Positions 26,392 to 35,301 are shown, counted from the first letter of the stretch. The stretch is DNA of 64,000 bases from DATEUP01 sp041485285 (GCA_041485285.1 JBGPJF010000002.1:73846-137845), one strand, 5' to 3'. The notes: generated by a model from the sequence alone, not told the origin. Translations and numbers: made by a program.

Positions 26392-27348
26392 TTGGCACAG
26401 GAAAAGCAACAGCAAGCGAAACAAACGAGCAGAGCGGAAGCACGAAGAACGAAGGACAAGTGGAAGTCGAAAAAGTGGTTCAACATCTACGCGCCCGTGG
26501 CGTTTTCGAGCGCGCCGATCGGCGAAGGCCTTGCCGAGGAAGTGGGCGGGCTGATGGGCCGCATCTCCGAGATCACCATGCAGGAGATCAACGGGGACTT
26601 CGCGCAGATGCACGTCAAGCTGCGCTTCCGGATCAATGAGATCCGCGGCCAGGACGCGCACACCGTGTTCGTCGGCCACGACCTCACCTCGGATTATGTG
26701 CGGCGGCAGACACGCCGAAAACACTCGAAGATGGACGTCTGCAAGGACCTCGTCACGAAGGACGGCTGGTCGATGGTGATCAAGCCCCTCGCGATCTCCG
26801 ACCTGCGCATCAAGTCCTCGCAGCAGACCGCCATCCGGACTATCCTGGAGACTGCCATCCGCGAGCTCGGCACCAAGCACACGCTCGCCGAGATCACGAA
26901 GATGATCGTGAGCGGCGAGCTGTCCAAGGAATTCACGAACGCCGTGAAGGCGATCTACCCGGTCAAGCGGATCGAGATCCGCCGCAGCGATGTCCTCGAG
27001 CGCAAGTTCGAGGTGCCCGAGGAGTTTGCCGACAGGCCCGCCGACGCGATGGTGGCGGCTCCCTCGGAAGGGCCGGCAGCGCCCGCCACGGCGGCCCCCG
27101 CGGCCGTCGCGCGGCCGACACCGGCGTCCCCGGCCGAATTCCCGGAGAAGGAAGCGGTGCTCGCGAAGCTGATGTCGATCCCCGGCGTCGGGGCTTCCAA
27201 GGCGTTCTCGATTTTCGACTCGGGCGTCCACACGGTCAAGGACCTCACGCAGGCGGATGTCGCGCGCCTGATGGAAGCCGACGGAATTACCGAGGCGCTT
27301 GCCTCCAAGATTGTCGAGCACCTGAAGTCGGGTGCCTCCACCGCTTAG
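26392..27348 (+). CDS. rps3ae: 30S ribosomal protein eS1 (S3Ae) with C-terminal helix-hairpin-helix extension
   Basis: A 318-residue protein. Residues 1-210 are archaeal eS1/S3Ae (KWKSKKWFNIYAPVAF; GDLTSDYVRRQTRRK-like region seen as HDLTSDYVRRQTRRKHSK; KAIYPVKRIEIRRSDVL), a small-subunit protein near the mRNA exit site. A Pro/Ala-rich linker (about 215-250) joins a C-terminal HhH domain at 252-315: AVLAKLMSIPGVGASKAFSI, then FDSGVHTVKDLT and ADGITEALASKIVEHL, like the HhH pairs of Rad51/DNA ligase. Standard archaeal eS1 is about 200 residues. The start is a TTG with SD GGAGG six bases upstream; upstream in-frame sequence is not eS1-like. Confidence 0.95.
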   Translation: MAQEKQQQAKQTSRAEARRTKDKWKSKKWFNIYAPVAFSSAPIGEGLAEEVGGLMGRISEITMQEINGDFAQMHVKLRFRINEIRGQDAHTVFVGHDLTSDYVRRQTRRKHSKMDVCKDLVTKDGWSMVIKPLAISDLRIKSSQQTAIRTILETAIRELGTKHTLAEITKMIVSGELSKEFTNAVKAIYPVKRIEIRRSDVLERKFEVPEEFADRPADAMVAAPSEGPAAPATAAPAAVARPTPASPAEFPEKEAVLAKLMSIPGVGASKAFSIFDSGVHTVKDLTQADVARLMEADGITEALASKIVEHLKSGASTA

Positions 27349-27367
27349 GCGGCAACGGCGCGCCGCT

Positions 27368-27775
27368 TCAGGCGCTCGGGGGCTCGGGGAACTTGTAGGA
27401 GCGCGCCCACGCGATCGCCGAGAGGACTTCATTCATCTTGAACGGCTTGGTGACGAATCCCAGCGCGCCCGCCTCCATCGCTTCCTGACGGTGCGACACG
27501 TCCGACGAGACGAAAATGATCTTCGCCTGCGCGTGGAACGACTTGATCGCGCGGGTGGCTTCAATCCCGCTCATGTTGGGCATCTGATTGTCCATGAGGA
27601 CGACGGGCTTCTGCTTGAGGTCGTTGAAGGCCGCGATCGCCTCGTCGCCCGAGGAGACGCTCACCACGTTGAGGCCCTTGGCGCGCAGCATCTCGGAAAC
27701 CATGTCGCGGTGGAATGCCTGGTCGTCGACCACAAGGACGTCGCACACAAGCTCCGCGAAGTCCTTTGCTTGCAT
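27368..27775 (-). CDS. Stand-alone response regulator receiver (CheY-like)
   Basis: A 135-residue single receiver domain: acidic pair in VLVVDDQAF, phospho-acceptor Asp in VVLMDNQMPNMSG, the conserved Ser in IIFVSSDVS and Lys in GFVTKPF. There is no output domain, so it must act by protein contact, as CheY or a phosphorelay relay. No histidine kinase lies in the window. It converges with the eS1 gene (19 bases between stops). A second stand-alone receiver lies at 57529-57930. Confidence 0.93.
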   Translation of the reverse strand: MQAKDFAELVCDVLVVDDQAFHRDMVSEMLRAKGLNVVSVSSGDEAIAAFNDLKQKPVVLMDNQMPNMSGIEATRAIKSFHAQAKIIFVSSDVSHRQEAMEAGALGFVTKPFKMNEVLSAIAWARSYKFPEPPSA

Positions 27776-27847
27776 CGCGGCGATTTCGCCTATGCCCGGG
27801 CGCCGGACAAAAGCATATCGCCCGCTTGCCGCTGCGCACCCCGGGCC

Positions 27848-28474
27848 CTATTCTTCCTCGCCCCAGTGCTTGGCCAGATACTCGACAAGGCCGGGCGTTA
27901 CGATGACCTTCTTGCGCACGACGGGGTAGCCATAGGGCAGTTCGATGTCCATGCCCTCCCCGTAGCGCACGGTGAGGCCATTCGTGAACTCCAAGTCCTC
28001 GAGCTTGGCGCCCAGCGCAATGGCGCGGGCGGCGAACACGGCCACGTCAATGGGCAGCTGGATGGCCCCGAGGTGCCGCGCGGGCAGCTTCGCGCGGCGG
28101 GTGATCAGGTCGCGGGTGCGCCCCCGCATCTTCTCGCCCCCGAGGATTCCGCCGACGACGAGCGCGTCGAAGGCCTTGCAGTCGGCCGCGGTGAGGGGCT
28201 TGGCCGCGCTCGGGTCGAGCACCACGGCCTCGCCGAGGTCGAGGTCGCGGAAGCTGCGCGCGCTCACGTGCGCGTGGCCCGTCCGCTGGAGGTCGCGCTG
28301 GAGGCGCGGGTCGCGGACATTCGTGAACTGGACCTCGCCGCCCCACAGCGAGCACGCGTGCTTGTACTCCATCATCAGCCACTTCGAGCGCCGCGGCTCG
28401 AGGTTCTCGATGACGAGTTGGACGGACGGGGCCTCGCGTGCGCCTTTGGCCCGCGGCAACTTCTCGGCTTTCAC
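27848..28474 (-). CDS. SPOUT-fold methyltransferase, Sfm1/DUF431 family (PF04252)
   Basis: A roughly 208-residue protein of the PF04252 SPOUT family. Typical segments are QLVIENLEPRRSKWLMMEYK, HACSLWGGEVQFTN and, at the knot, DALVVGGILGGEKMRGRT followed by GAIQLPIDVAVFAARAI. The yeast relative Sfm1 methylates an arginine of ribosomal protein uS3; the archaeal function is not established. The start is taken as the GTG at 28474, which gives the family's N-terminus. A longer frame to 28738 runs through the divergent PIN-ATPase gene. The two genes share the palindromic TATA element at 28509-28518. Confidence 0.8.
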   Translation of the reverse strand: MKAEKLPRAKGAREAPSVQLVIENLEPRRSKWLMMEYKHACSLWGGEVQFTNVRDPRLQRDLQRTGHAHVSARSFRDLDLGEAVVLDPSAAKPLTAADCKAFDALVVGGILGGEKMRGRTRDLITRRAKLPARHLGAIQLPIDVAVFAARAIALGAKLEDLEFTNGLTVRYGEGMDIELPYGYPVVRKKVIVTPGLVEYLAKHWGEEE

Positions 28475-28508
28475 GGGCGAACCCCCGCTCGCGTGGAGCC
28501 CCCCCAAC

Positions 28509-28518
28509 GCATAAATGC
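28509..28518. promoter_or_regulatory. Palindromic bidirectional TATA element
   Basis: GCATAAATGC is near-symmetric (GCAT/ATGC arms) and lies between two divergent genes. Rightward, its centre is 28 bases from a TTG (28541) within the PIN-ATPase gene and only 16 from the ATG at 28529. Leftward, its centre is about 40 bases from the SPOUT methyltransferase GTG at 28474. One element could serve both directions. Confidence 0.45.
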
Positions 28519-28528
28519 ATCTCGCCCG

Positions 28529-30232
28529 ATGGCAACGGGCTTGTCCGGCCGCAAGATTGTTCCAGACACTTCCGTGCTCATTGACGGCCGCGTGAGCGAG
28601 ATGGTCCTTAGCGGCGAACTCAAGGGCGCCCACGTGATCATCGCAGAGGCCTCGGCCGCCGAACTCGAACACCTGGCCAACTCCGGGCGCGGGATCGGCT
28701 GGAAAGGACTGCGCGAGCTTGCGAAACTGCGCGAGCACTCCGAGGCCGGGCGAATCAAGCTCGAATTCTTCGGGTCACGGCCGACCGATGTGGAAGTGGC
28801 GGCGGCCCCCGGCGGGGCCATTGACAACCTGATCCGCTCGGCGGCCCTCGAATGCGGCGCGGAACTCATCACCTCCGACCGCGTGCAGAGCGAGGTCGCG
28901 CGCGCCAAGGGCGTGCCCGTGACCTACATCGTGCCTGACACGGAGGACGCGGTGCGGTTCGAGGACCTGGCCATCCAGCGGTTCTTCGACAAGCAGACGT
29001 TCTCCGTCCACCTCAAGGAAGGGCGCAGCCCCCACGCCAAACGCGGGGCCATCGGCCAAGTGCGCTACGAGAAGGTTTCCGACAAGGAGACGACGCGCCA
29101 AGAGCTGCTCGACCTTGCAAGTGAACTGTTGGACTTCGCCTCGCGGGACGACGACTCGTTCATCGAGATCGACCGCCGCGACTCCCGCGTCGTCCAGGTG
29201 CGCGACATCCGCGTGGCAATCGCGTACCCGCCGTTTGCCGACGGGGTGGAAATCACCGCCGTGCGCCCCGTCGCCAAGCTGAAGCTCGAGGACTACGGGC
29301 TTGAGGCGGAACTGATCCGCCGCCTCGAGGACCACCACCGCGGCGTGCTCATCTCGGGGCGGCCGGGTGACGGCAAATCGACGTTTGGCCAGGCGGTCGC
29401 CGCACACCTCTCGAAGCGCGGGGCCGTCGTGAAGACCATGGAACAGCCGCGCGACATGCAGGTCTCGGGGGACATCACGCAGTATGGCGCGCTCGACGGC
29501 GACATGGCGCTCACCTCGGAGTTCCTCCTGCTCGTGCGCCCCGACTTCGTCGTCTACGACGAGGTGCGCAAGACGAGCGACTTCGAGACGTTTGCGGACA
29601 TGCGGCTCGCAGGTGTGGGCCTCATCGGCGTCACGCACGCCAACCGCGCGATCGACGCCGTGCAGCGCCTCATCGGGCGGGTCGAGCTCGGGATCATCCC
29701 GCAGGTCGTGGACACCGTCATCCACCTGGTCGAAGGCTCCGTGCGCGAAGTCCTCGAGCTGCGCTCGACGGTGAAGGTGCCCGAGGGCATGTTCCAGGCC
29801 GACCTCGCGCGGCCGGTGATCGCGGTCACCGACTTCCGCTCGGGGAAGGAAGTGTTCGAGCTCTACACCTACGGCGACCAAGTGGTGGTGATGCCTGTCG
29901 GCGGCGGCAGGCGGGGTGACCGCCCGGGGGGCCGGGGCGGCCGGGGCGCGCCGCATTCGACGGGCGTGGAGGAAAACACGACCGCCGCCAGCGCCACCAC
30001 TAGCCGCGAGGGCTTGCCCGCGCGCACCAAGCCCCAGGGCAAGATGCTCGTGATCCAGGCCGACTGGAGCCTGCGGGGCGAGCCGGTGGAAGTGCTCCTC
30101 GACGGCTCGCCGATTTTCGAGGGGCAGGTGGGCCCGAAGGGAAGCCTGCGCCTGGCGCGCCGCAGCCCGCTGGGCCGCCAGGTCGAAGACGGCCTGCGCC
30201 GGGGCGCACGCGTGTCGCTGCGGCGGATCTAG
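28529..30232 (+). CDS. PIN-domain/PilT-type ATPase with KH domains
   Basis: A 567-residue archaeal protein. Residues 8-140 are a PIN domain (IVPDTSVLIDGR; AEASAAELEHLA; LITSDRVQSEVA), with the acidic residues of metal-dependent RNases. Residues 220-460 form a VirB11/PilT-like ATPase with Walker A SGRPGDGKST (about 276-285) and Walker B RPDFVVYDEVR (338-345). KH-like sequence follows, then a Gly/Arg-rich linker (about residues 468-480) and a C-terminal KH-type module. Such proteins are widespread in archaea and are thought to act in RNA processing; the substrate is unknown. Start: ATG at 28529, or the TTG at 28541 if transcription is leaderless from the TATA at 28509-28518. Confidence 0.93.
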   Translation: MATGLSGRKIVPDTSVLIDGRVSEMVLSGELKGAHVIIAEASAAELEHLANSGRGIGWKGLRELAKLREHSEAGRIKLEFFGSRPTDVEVAAAPGGAIDNLIRSAALECGAELITSDRVQSEVARAKGVPVTYIVPDTEDAVRFEDLAIQRFFDKQTFSVHLKEGRSPHAKRGAIGQVRYEKVSDKETTRQELLDLASELLDFASRDDDSFIEIDRRDSRVVQVRDIRVAIAYPPFADGVEITAVRPVAKLKLEDYGLEAELIRRLEDHHRGVLISGRPGDGKSTFGQAVAAHLSKRGAVVKTMEQPRDMQVSGDITQYGALDGDMALTSEFLLLVRPDFVVYDEVRKTSDFETFADMRLAGVGLIGVTHANRAIDAVQRLIGRVELGIIPQVVDTVIHLVEGSVREVLELRSTVKVPEGMFQADLARPVIAVTDFRSGKEVFELYTYGDQVVVMPVGGGRRGDRPGGRGGRGAPHSTGVEENTTAASATTSREGLPARTKPQGKMLVIQADWSLRGEPVEVLLDGSPIFEGQVGPKGSLRLARRSPLGRQVEDGLRRGARVSLRRI

Positions 30233-30234
30233 AA

Positions 30235-31317
30235 TCAGCCGATGTCCGGCAGCAGCACGCGGTCCACCGCGCGGTCGTACACGTGGTTCTTGATGGGGAA
30301 GAGGTCGCGCAGCGCGAAGGTGAAGCTCACGGGCTCGCGGGCAACGAACCGGTTCTCGCGGTTGAACTTCGACACCGCGACCATCGCCTCGACATGCTCC
30401 TTGAAGTTGTGGAAGGCGAGGATCTCGACCGCTTCGGTGTCGCCCGCAACGCGGAAGACGACGGGCAGCTTGTCGTAGAAGGGCTCTTCGAGCGTCCCGC
30501 GGACCTCGAGCGTTTGGCTCGGCCGGTAGCGCTGGTGGAGCAGGCACAGCACCTCGTACCCGAGCATCTGCAGGTTGGGGACGCGCACCGTGCGGATGAG
30601 CCCGAGGGCCTCGAAGTTCTTGCGCATTTTCGTGACCGTCTGGCGGGTCACGTCGATCTGCTTGGCCACGCTGCTGTCATGCAGGTCGGGGTTGGCCACG
30701 AGGCCGCGGAACACCTTCTTCTCGATCCTTGAGAGGTCAACAGCGGGGTTGCGCACGGCGAACTCGCGGGGTGCCTCGCGCGGCGCGCGCCGCTCCTCGC
30801 GCTCCTCGACGCCGAAGTCGCGGGCAAGGATGGAGGCGCCGTCGAAGAAGGCGGAGATGCGCGACTGGCCGAAGGGGAAGTGGACCGCTTCGTAGCCCTC
30901 CGGCAGCAGGAACTCGCTTTCGCTGTACACCCGGAAGAAGCGCTCCGTGTTCTGCTTCGCCGAAGAATAATTGCGGTTGAGCGAGAGGGCGAACCCCGCG
31001 CGCTCGTCGCTTGCAAGGTAGTAAATCTCGGGGAAGTCGGCAAGCAGCGAGCGGCCGACTTCGAGCCGCTTCGGGGCCGGGACGCTCGCGTTGAGATGCG
31101 CGTAGTTCACGGACAGTAGTTCGCAGCCGAGGCGCTGCAGCTGCGGCACGCGCACCGTCATGAAGAACCCGCGCGACTTCAGCCGGTTCTTGATGGCGGT
31201 GACCGTGGAAAGCTTGACGGCGACCTTCTCGGAGAGCTCGCGGTCATTCAGGGCGGTGTGCCGAACGAGCGCGTGGAAGACCGCCTTCTCGTTCGGGGAC
31301 AGGTCTTTGAGCGCCAT
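30235..31317 (-). CDS. Transcriptional regulator with tandem-duplicated HTH/sensor unit
   Basis: A 360-residue protein built from two similar halves. Each half has an Lrp-like HTH (LSPNEKAVFHALVRHTALND and LSRIEKKVFRGLVANPDLHD), a recognition helix followed by TVRVPQLQRLGCELL or TVRVPNLQMLGYEVL, and a beta-rich domain (IYYLASDERAGFALSLN; VFRVAGDTEAVEILAFHN) that looks like a ligand sensor. The near-identical RTVRVPNLQ/MTVRVPQLQ segments point to an internal duplication. It is probably a DNA-binding regulator; target and ligand are unknown. It converges with the PIN-ATPase gene and diverges from the sugar phosphomutase gene, with 204 bases between starts. Confidence 0.75.
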   Translation of the reverse strand: MALKDLSPNEKAVFHALVRHTALNDRELSEKVAVKLSTVTAIKNRLKSRGFFMTVRVPQLQRLGCELLSVNYAHLNASVPAPKRLEVGRSLLADFPEIYYLASDERAGFALSLNRNYSSAKQNTERFFRVYSESEFLLPEGYEAVHFPFGQSRISAFFDGASILARDFGVEEREERRAPREAPREFAVRNPAVDLSRIEKKVFRGLVANPDLHDSSVAKQIDVTRQTVTKMRKNFEALGLIRTVRVPNLQMLGYEVLCLLHQRYRPSQTLEVRGTLEEPFYDKLPVVFRVAGDTEAVEILAFHNFKEHVEAMVAVSKFNRENRFVAREPVSFTFALRDLFPIKNHVYDRAVDRVLLPDIG

Positions 31318-31521
31318 GATCCATCCCGGGAGGGCGCGAGGCGGACAAAAAGATATCGCAGGCCGGTACTTTTCTCATATTTCGGCCGCTGAAGTGCCAG
31401 GCGGAGTCCATTCCCCCAGCAGCAGGGGCGTATCGGCCGGGGCGCGCGGCCCCCCGCCTGCGCCTGCGGCCGAACGGCTTTAATGCCCCTTTCTTGGTAA
31501 GCCCAGAGAGAACTGGCGGCC

Positions 31522-32901
31522 TTGACTTCGCAGAACATCTTCCGCGCTTATGACATCCGCGGCGTCTACAACGAGGACCTCTTTGCGGAGGACGCGGTCG
31601 AGATCGCGCAAACGTTTGCCGAATACATCGGCGGCAAGGGCCCGGTGTGCCTGGCCCGGGACGGCCGCACCTCGTCGCCGGCCCTTGAGGCCGCCGTCGC
31701 CGCGGGCCTTGCCTCCAGCGGCGTGCAGGTGGAGTCCTTCGGCCTCCTGCCGATCCCGACGGCGAACTTCGCCACATGGCAGGGCGGCTTCGCCCACGGC
31801 GTGTACATCACCGCCTCGCACAACCCGGCCAAGTACAACGGGGTGCGCTTCCGCAACTCCGACGGCTCCGGGTACACCAGCCAGAACGACCAGATCAAGC
31901 GCCTCTTTTTCGAGGGGAAGCGCCGCCGCGTCCCCTGGGACCAGGTCGGCGCGATCCGCGAGGGCGACGCCGACCACCTGGTGGACCGCTACACGCACTT
32001 CCTGCTGAAGCGGCTGCCGGGCATGCGCCCCTTCAAGGTCGTGCTCGATCCGGGCAACGGGGCCGCGGCGGTGACGGCGGCGCGCCTCTTCACCGAGGCG
32101 GGGTTCGTCGTGCGCGTGATCAACGGCGAGATCGACGGGCACTTCCCGAACCGCGACCCGCACCCGACCGAGAAGACGATCGGCGGTCTCAAGAAGGCCG
32201 TGAAGAAGGAAGGCGCGGCCTTCGGGGTGGCCTTTGACGGGGACGGCGACCGGTGCGTGTTCGTCGACGACAAAGGCCGCGCCGTGCAGACCGACAAAGC
32301 CGGCATCATCGTCGCCCGCGAGATCGCGCGGCGCAAGCGCGGAGCCACGATCCTGGCCAACATCCCCTGCTCGATGATCGTCGAGGAAGAGCTGCACAAG
32401 ATCCCGGGCACGCGCGTGCAGCGCGTGCGCGTGGGGGACGTCTACGTCTGCGAGGCGATCCGCAAGTACGACGCGGCGTTCGCGATGGAGATTTCGTCGC
32501 ACTATTTCCTGCCGGACTTCTACATCTTCGACGACCCCGTGCTCATGGCGCTCAAGGTCGCCCAGGAAATCGGGGAGTCGGGCAAGAAGCTCTCGGAGCT
32601 TGCCGACGAGATCCCGTCGTACCCCTTCGTCGAGAAGGAAATCCGCGTCAAGGACGAAATCAAGTTCAAGGCGCTCAAATGGCTCGTGAAGTACTACCAG
32701 GGCAAGGGGGTGGACGTCGACACGACCGACGGGGCCAAGGTGCAGATGAAGAACGGCTGGGGCCTCCTGCGCGCGTCGAACACGCAGCCGATGGTGCGCC
32801 TCTTTGCCGAGGCGAAGACCAAGCGCGACCTGCAGCGGATTGTCACGGAAATGGAGAGGGACTGCGCCAAGGCCCTCAAGAAGGCGGCGGCGGCCCCGTA
32901 G
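31522..32901 (+). CDS. Phosphomannomutase/phosphoglucomutase
   Basis: A 459-residue alpha-D-phosphohexomutase that interconverts hexose 6- and 1-phosphates, feeding nucleotide-sugar and glycosylation pathways. The four domains show their signatures: FRAYDIRGVYNEDL at the N-terminus, the catalytic phospho-Ser loop ITASHNP (Ser99), the Mg2+ loop AFDGDGDRC near residue 240, the sugar-specificity loop AMEISSHYF, and the phosphate-binding ASNTQPMVRLFAEA near the C-terminus. Length is normal. It begins with TTG; a TTTAATGC TATA-like element lies about 40 bases upstream. It diverges from the duplicated-HTH regulator and converges with the cysteine desulfurase gene. Confidence 0.94.
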   Translation: MTSQNIFRAYDIRGVYNEDLFAEDAVEIAQTFAEYIGGKGPVCLARDGRTSSPALEAAVAAGLASSGVQVESFGLLPIPTANFATWQGGFAHGVYITASHNPAKYNGVRFRNSDGSGYTSQNDQIKRLFFEGKRRRVPWDQVGAIREGDADHLVDRYTHFLLKRLPGMRPFKVVLDPGNGAAAVTAARLFTEAGFVVRVINGEIDGHFPNRDPHPTEKTIGGLKKAVKKEGAAFGVAFDGDGDRCVFVDDKGRAVQTDKAGIIVAREIARRKRGATILANIPCSMIVEEELHKIPGTRVQRVRVGDVYVCEAIRKYDAAFAMEISSHYFLPDFYIFDDPVLMALKVAQEIGESGKKLSELADEIPSYPFVEKEIRVKDEIKFKALKWLVKYYQGKGVDVDTTDGAKVQMKNGWGLLRASNTQPMVRLFAEAKTKRDLQRIVTEMERDCAKALKKAAAAP

Positions 32902-32918
32902 GGCAGCGGGCGTCCAAC

Positions 32919-34124
32919 TCACGCCAGGACCGAGCGCAGCGTCTCGGCGAACAGGTCGCACTCCGCCTCGGTGTTGTACAAGTAGAACGACGCCCGGACG
33001 GTTCCCTTGAGGCCGTGCGCGCGAAGCCACGAGTGGACGCAGTGGTTCCCCGAGCGCACCGCGATGTTTGCCGCCTCGTCGAGCATCAGGGCCACGTCGT
33101 GGGAGTCCACGCCGTCGATGACGAACGAATAGATGGCCCCGCGCAGGTCGGGGGAGGCCGGCCCGATGAGGCGCAGACCGTCCATGCCGTCGAGGGCCTT
33201 GGTCAAGCGGCGGTTCAGCTTCCGGACATGGCGAGAAATCTCCTCCATCCCGACTTTCTCCAAATAGGAGAGCGCCGCGCCCGCCCCCAGGATCCCGGCG
33301 TAATCCTGGAGCCCGCCCTCGAACCGCCGCGGCGGCCGCAGGAAGTCCGCGCGCTCGTAGGTCGTGCCGCTCACCGTGGAGCCTCCCGGGTTCACGGGGT
33401 CCATCTTTTCGAGGTGCTCCGCGCGCCCGTAGAGCAGGCCCACGCCCGTGGGCCCGCACATCTTGTGCACCGAACAGGCGAAAAAGTCGCAGTCGAGTTT
33501 GCGGACATCGACCGGCTCATGCGGGGCCGACTGCGCGCCGTCAAGGAGCACCGCGGCCCCTTTGTCGTGGGCGATTTCGGCAATGGCGCGCGCAGGCACC
33601 GAGGTTCCGTCGAGGTTAGCGGTGTGGCCGATGGCTACGAGCTTGGTCTTGCGCGTCACCGCCCCCTTGAAGGCCTCGAGGTCGAAGGTCCCGTCGCGGC
33701 CCGCGCGTACCGCCGTGTAGGTAATGCCGCGCTGTTTCCGCAGGAGGTGCCATGGCGCCAGATTCGAATTGTGCTCCTTGTCGCCGCCCACGACCTCGTC
33801 GCCCTTCTTCAGGCCGAACGAGTGCCCGACGAGGTTGATGGCCTCCGTCGTGTTGCGAAGGAACACGAGTTCGTCCTTTGACTTAGCATTGAAGTGGGCG
33901 CGGGCGGCTTCGCGGACGTCGTCCACCATCACCGAGACCTTCGACGACAGCTTGTGGACGGAGCGCTCGCCGCACACCGGGTACTGCTCGTAGTACGCGA
34001 CGACCGCGTCGATGACCGGCCGCGGCTTCAGCGCCATGCAGGCCGAGTCGAGGTACACGAGGGGCGTTTCCCCCGCCCTCTTGTTGAGGACCCGGAAGTC
34101 CTTGCGGATGCGGTTGACGTCCAT
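32919..34124 (-). CDS. sufS: SufS-type cysteine desulfurase (class V aminotransferase)
   Basis: A 401-residue PLP enzyme of the SufS/CsdA group, which removes sulfur from cysteine for Fe-S cluster and other sulfur pathways. Signatures: YLDSACMALKPRPVIDAV, SVHKLSSKV, ELVFLRNTTEAIN, DKEHNSNLAPW, the Asp and PLP region VLLDGAQSAPH, the Schiff-base Lys221 in ACSVHKMCGPTGVG, and Cys362 in RSGNHCVHSW as persulfide acceptor. The second part is family-typical. There is no sufBCD or iscU nearby. It converges with the phosphomutase gene. Confidence 0.92.
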   Translation of the reverse strand: MDVNRIRKDFRVLNKRAGETPLVYLDSACMALKPRPVIDAVVAYYEQYPVCGERSVHKLSSKVSVMVDDVREAARAHFNAKSKDELVFLRNTTEAINLVGHSFGLKKGDEVVGGDKEHNSNLAPWHLLRKQRGITYTAVRAGRDGTFDLEAFKGAVTRKTKLVAIGHTANLDGTSVPARAIAEIAHDKGAAVLLDGAQSAPHEPVDVRKLDCDFFACSVHKMCGPTGVGLLYGRAEHLEKMDPVNPGGSTVSGTTYERADFLRPPRRFEGGLQDYAGILGAGAALSYLEKVGMEEISRHVRKLNRRLTKALDGMDGLRLIGPASPDLRGAIYSFVIDGVDSHDVALMLDEAANIAVRSGNHCVHSWLRAHGLKGTVRASFYLYNTEAECDLFAETLRSVLA

Positions 34125-34180
34125 TCTCGCCCTGCCGACCTAGGCGCCCGAGCGGTAATTAAGCCGAGCGTGCGCCCCGG

Positions 34181-34417
34181 TTAAGGCGTGCGCTTTGCCC
34201 ACCATACCCAACCGCGGGCTTTGGGGTCGAGCTCGCCATCGATGAGGCCGCGCAGCTGCATCTTCATCAGGAATTTGGCCGGCGAGTCCGGGCACTGGAC
34301 GCCGCCGGCATTGGTGGCCGCTTCGACCTCGAGGGTCGAGCGGCGGCTGCCGTCCTGCAGGAACTTGAGGATGAAGGCGTTCGCCTCCCCCTCGCTCATG
34401 ACCTGGCGTTGGCTCAT
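34181..34417 (-). CDS. Small (78-residue) winged-helix-like protein
   Basis: Encodes MSEGEANAFILKFLQDG, then RRSTLEVEAATNAGGVQCPD, AKFLMKMQLRGLIDGELD and a Trp-rich end (GWVWWAKR). The helix-turn-helix-wing pattern suggests a small DNA- or nucleotide-binding domain, but I do not recognise a named family. An SD-like GGAGG lies about 7 bases before the ATG at 34417. A longer upstream frame is Arg/Pro-rich and antisense to Thi4, so it is rejected. It lies 56 bases downstream of the thi4 gene on the same strand and may be cotranscribed. Confidence 0.65.
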   Translation of the reverse strand: MSQRQVMSEGEANAFILKFLQDGSRRSTLEVEAATNAGGVQCPDSPAKFLMKMQLRGLIDGELDPKARGWVWWAKRTP

Positions 34418-34473
34418 CGTCGACCTCCGCGGCGCTTCGAGGCCGCAGGCTGGTCGCGGCGGCCCGCCTACGC

Positions 34474-35301
34474 CTACGCCTTCGCCTTGCCCTTCGCTTT
34501 GGCGGTCACCGGTTCGGTGCTCCCGTTCTTCAGCGCCTTGTAGATCTCGTCGGCGGCCTTGCGGCCCGACAGGAGCATCCCGCCGAAGGTGGGGCCCATG
34601 CGCGGCAACCCGTGCGCGGTGGCAACGGCCATCCCCGATACGTAGAGGCCGGGGAAGTGGTAGCCGGTCTTCTCGACGACCGCGTCTTCCGATTTCTCGA
34701 CCCACATCGGGTTCATGCCGGGCAATTCGACGAGGCGCCGTTTGGCAAGCGCCTGCAGCACGCACGCGTCGTGGCCGGTCGCGTCGAGCACGATCTTGCT
34801 CTCGAGCGCGATGGGGTCCACGCAGGTCACGTTGTGGGGAAGGGCGTTCACGGGCGTCCAATTGACGACGGCCCCCGCGACGCGGCCTTCCTTGAAGATG
34901 ACGTCGTCGAACATTGTCATATTAATGATCTTTGCACCCGCGTCGCAGGCTCCCTTGATGAGCGCGGAGCACGCGTGAGGCCCGTCGACCATGTAGAGTC
35001 CGGGGGACGCTTCCTCGTACGGGCAGTCGAGCTCGTCGAGGATCTTTTGCGAGGGAGCCCGGAAGGTGTTCTTGTTCATCAGGTACCCGCCGATCCAGAA
35101 GCCGCCGCCGATGTAGTTGTTCTGCTCGATGACGAGGACCTTTACGCCTTTGTTGCAGAGATCGCGGGCAGCCATAAGCCCCGAGGGCCCGCCGCCCACC
35201 ACGATCACATCGCTCGTGATGTACTTTTCAAAGTCGCGGGCAAACCCCGAGACAATTGCCTTGGTTACTGCCGCCTCTCCAACGTTTGCAAAGATGGGCA
35301 T
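34474..35301 (-). CDS. thi4: Thi4-type thiazole synthase, with cysteine at the sulfur-donor position
   Basis: A 275-residue FAD/NAD-fold protein of the Thi4 family, which makes the thiazole moiety of thiamine from NAD and glycine. Signatures: VIVVGGGPSGLMAARDL (dinucleotide-binding), NNYIGGGFWIGGYLMNK, AGAVVNWTPVNALPHNVTCV and LPRMGPTFGGMLLSGRKAA. Just before the VDP motif lies Cys160, where yeast Thi4 has its sacrificial Cys205 and methanogen enzymes have His. This predicts a single-turnover (suicide) enzyme that donates its own sulfur. The start is the ATG at 35301 behind an SD-like GGTGAG. Its short 5' region holds an inverted repeat. Confidence 0.93.
   Translation of the reverse strand: MPIFANVGEAAVTKAIVSGFARDFEKYITSDVIVVGGGPSGLMAARDLCNKGVKVLVIEQNNYIGGGFWIGGYLMNKNTFRAPSQKILDELDCPYEEASPGLYMVDGPHACSALIKGACDAGAKIINMTMFDDVIFKEGRVAGAVVNWTPVNALPHNVTCVDPIALESKIVLDATGHDACVLQALAKRRLVELPGMNPMWVEKSEDAVVEKTGYHFPGLYVSGMAVATAHGLPRMGPTFGGMLLSGRKAADEIYKALKNGSTEPVTAKAKGKAKA

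Noticed and set aside
31480..33459. A 659-codon minus-strand frame opposite the phosphomutase
   Set aside because: It is antisense to a clearly conserved phosphomutase and shows only shadow composition.
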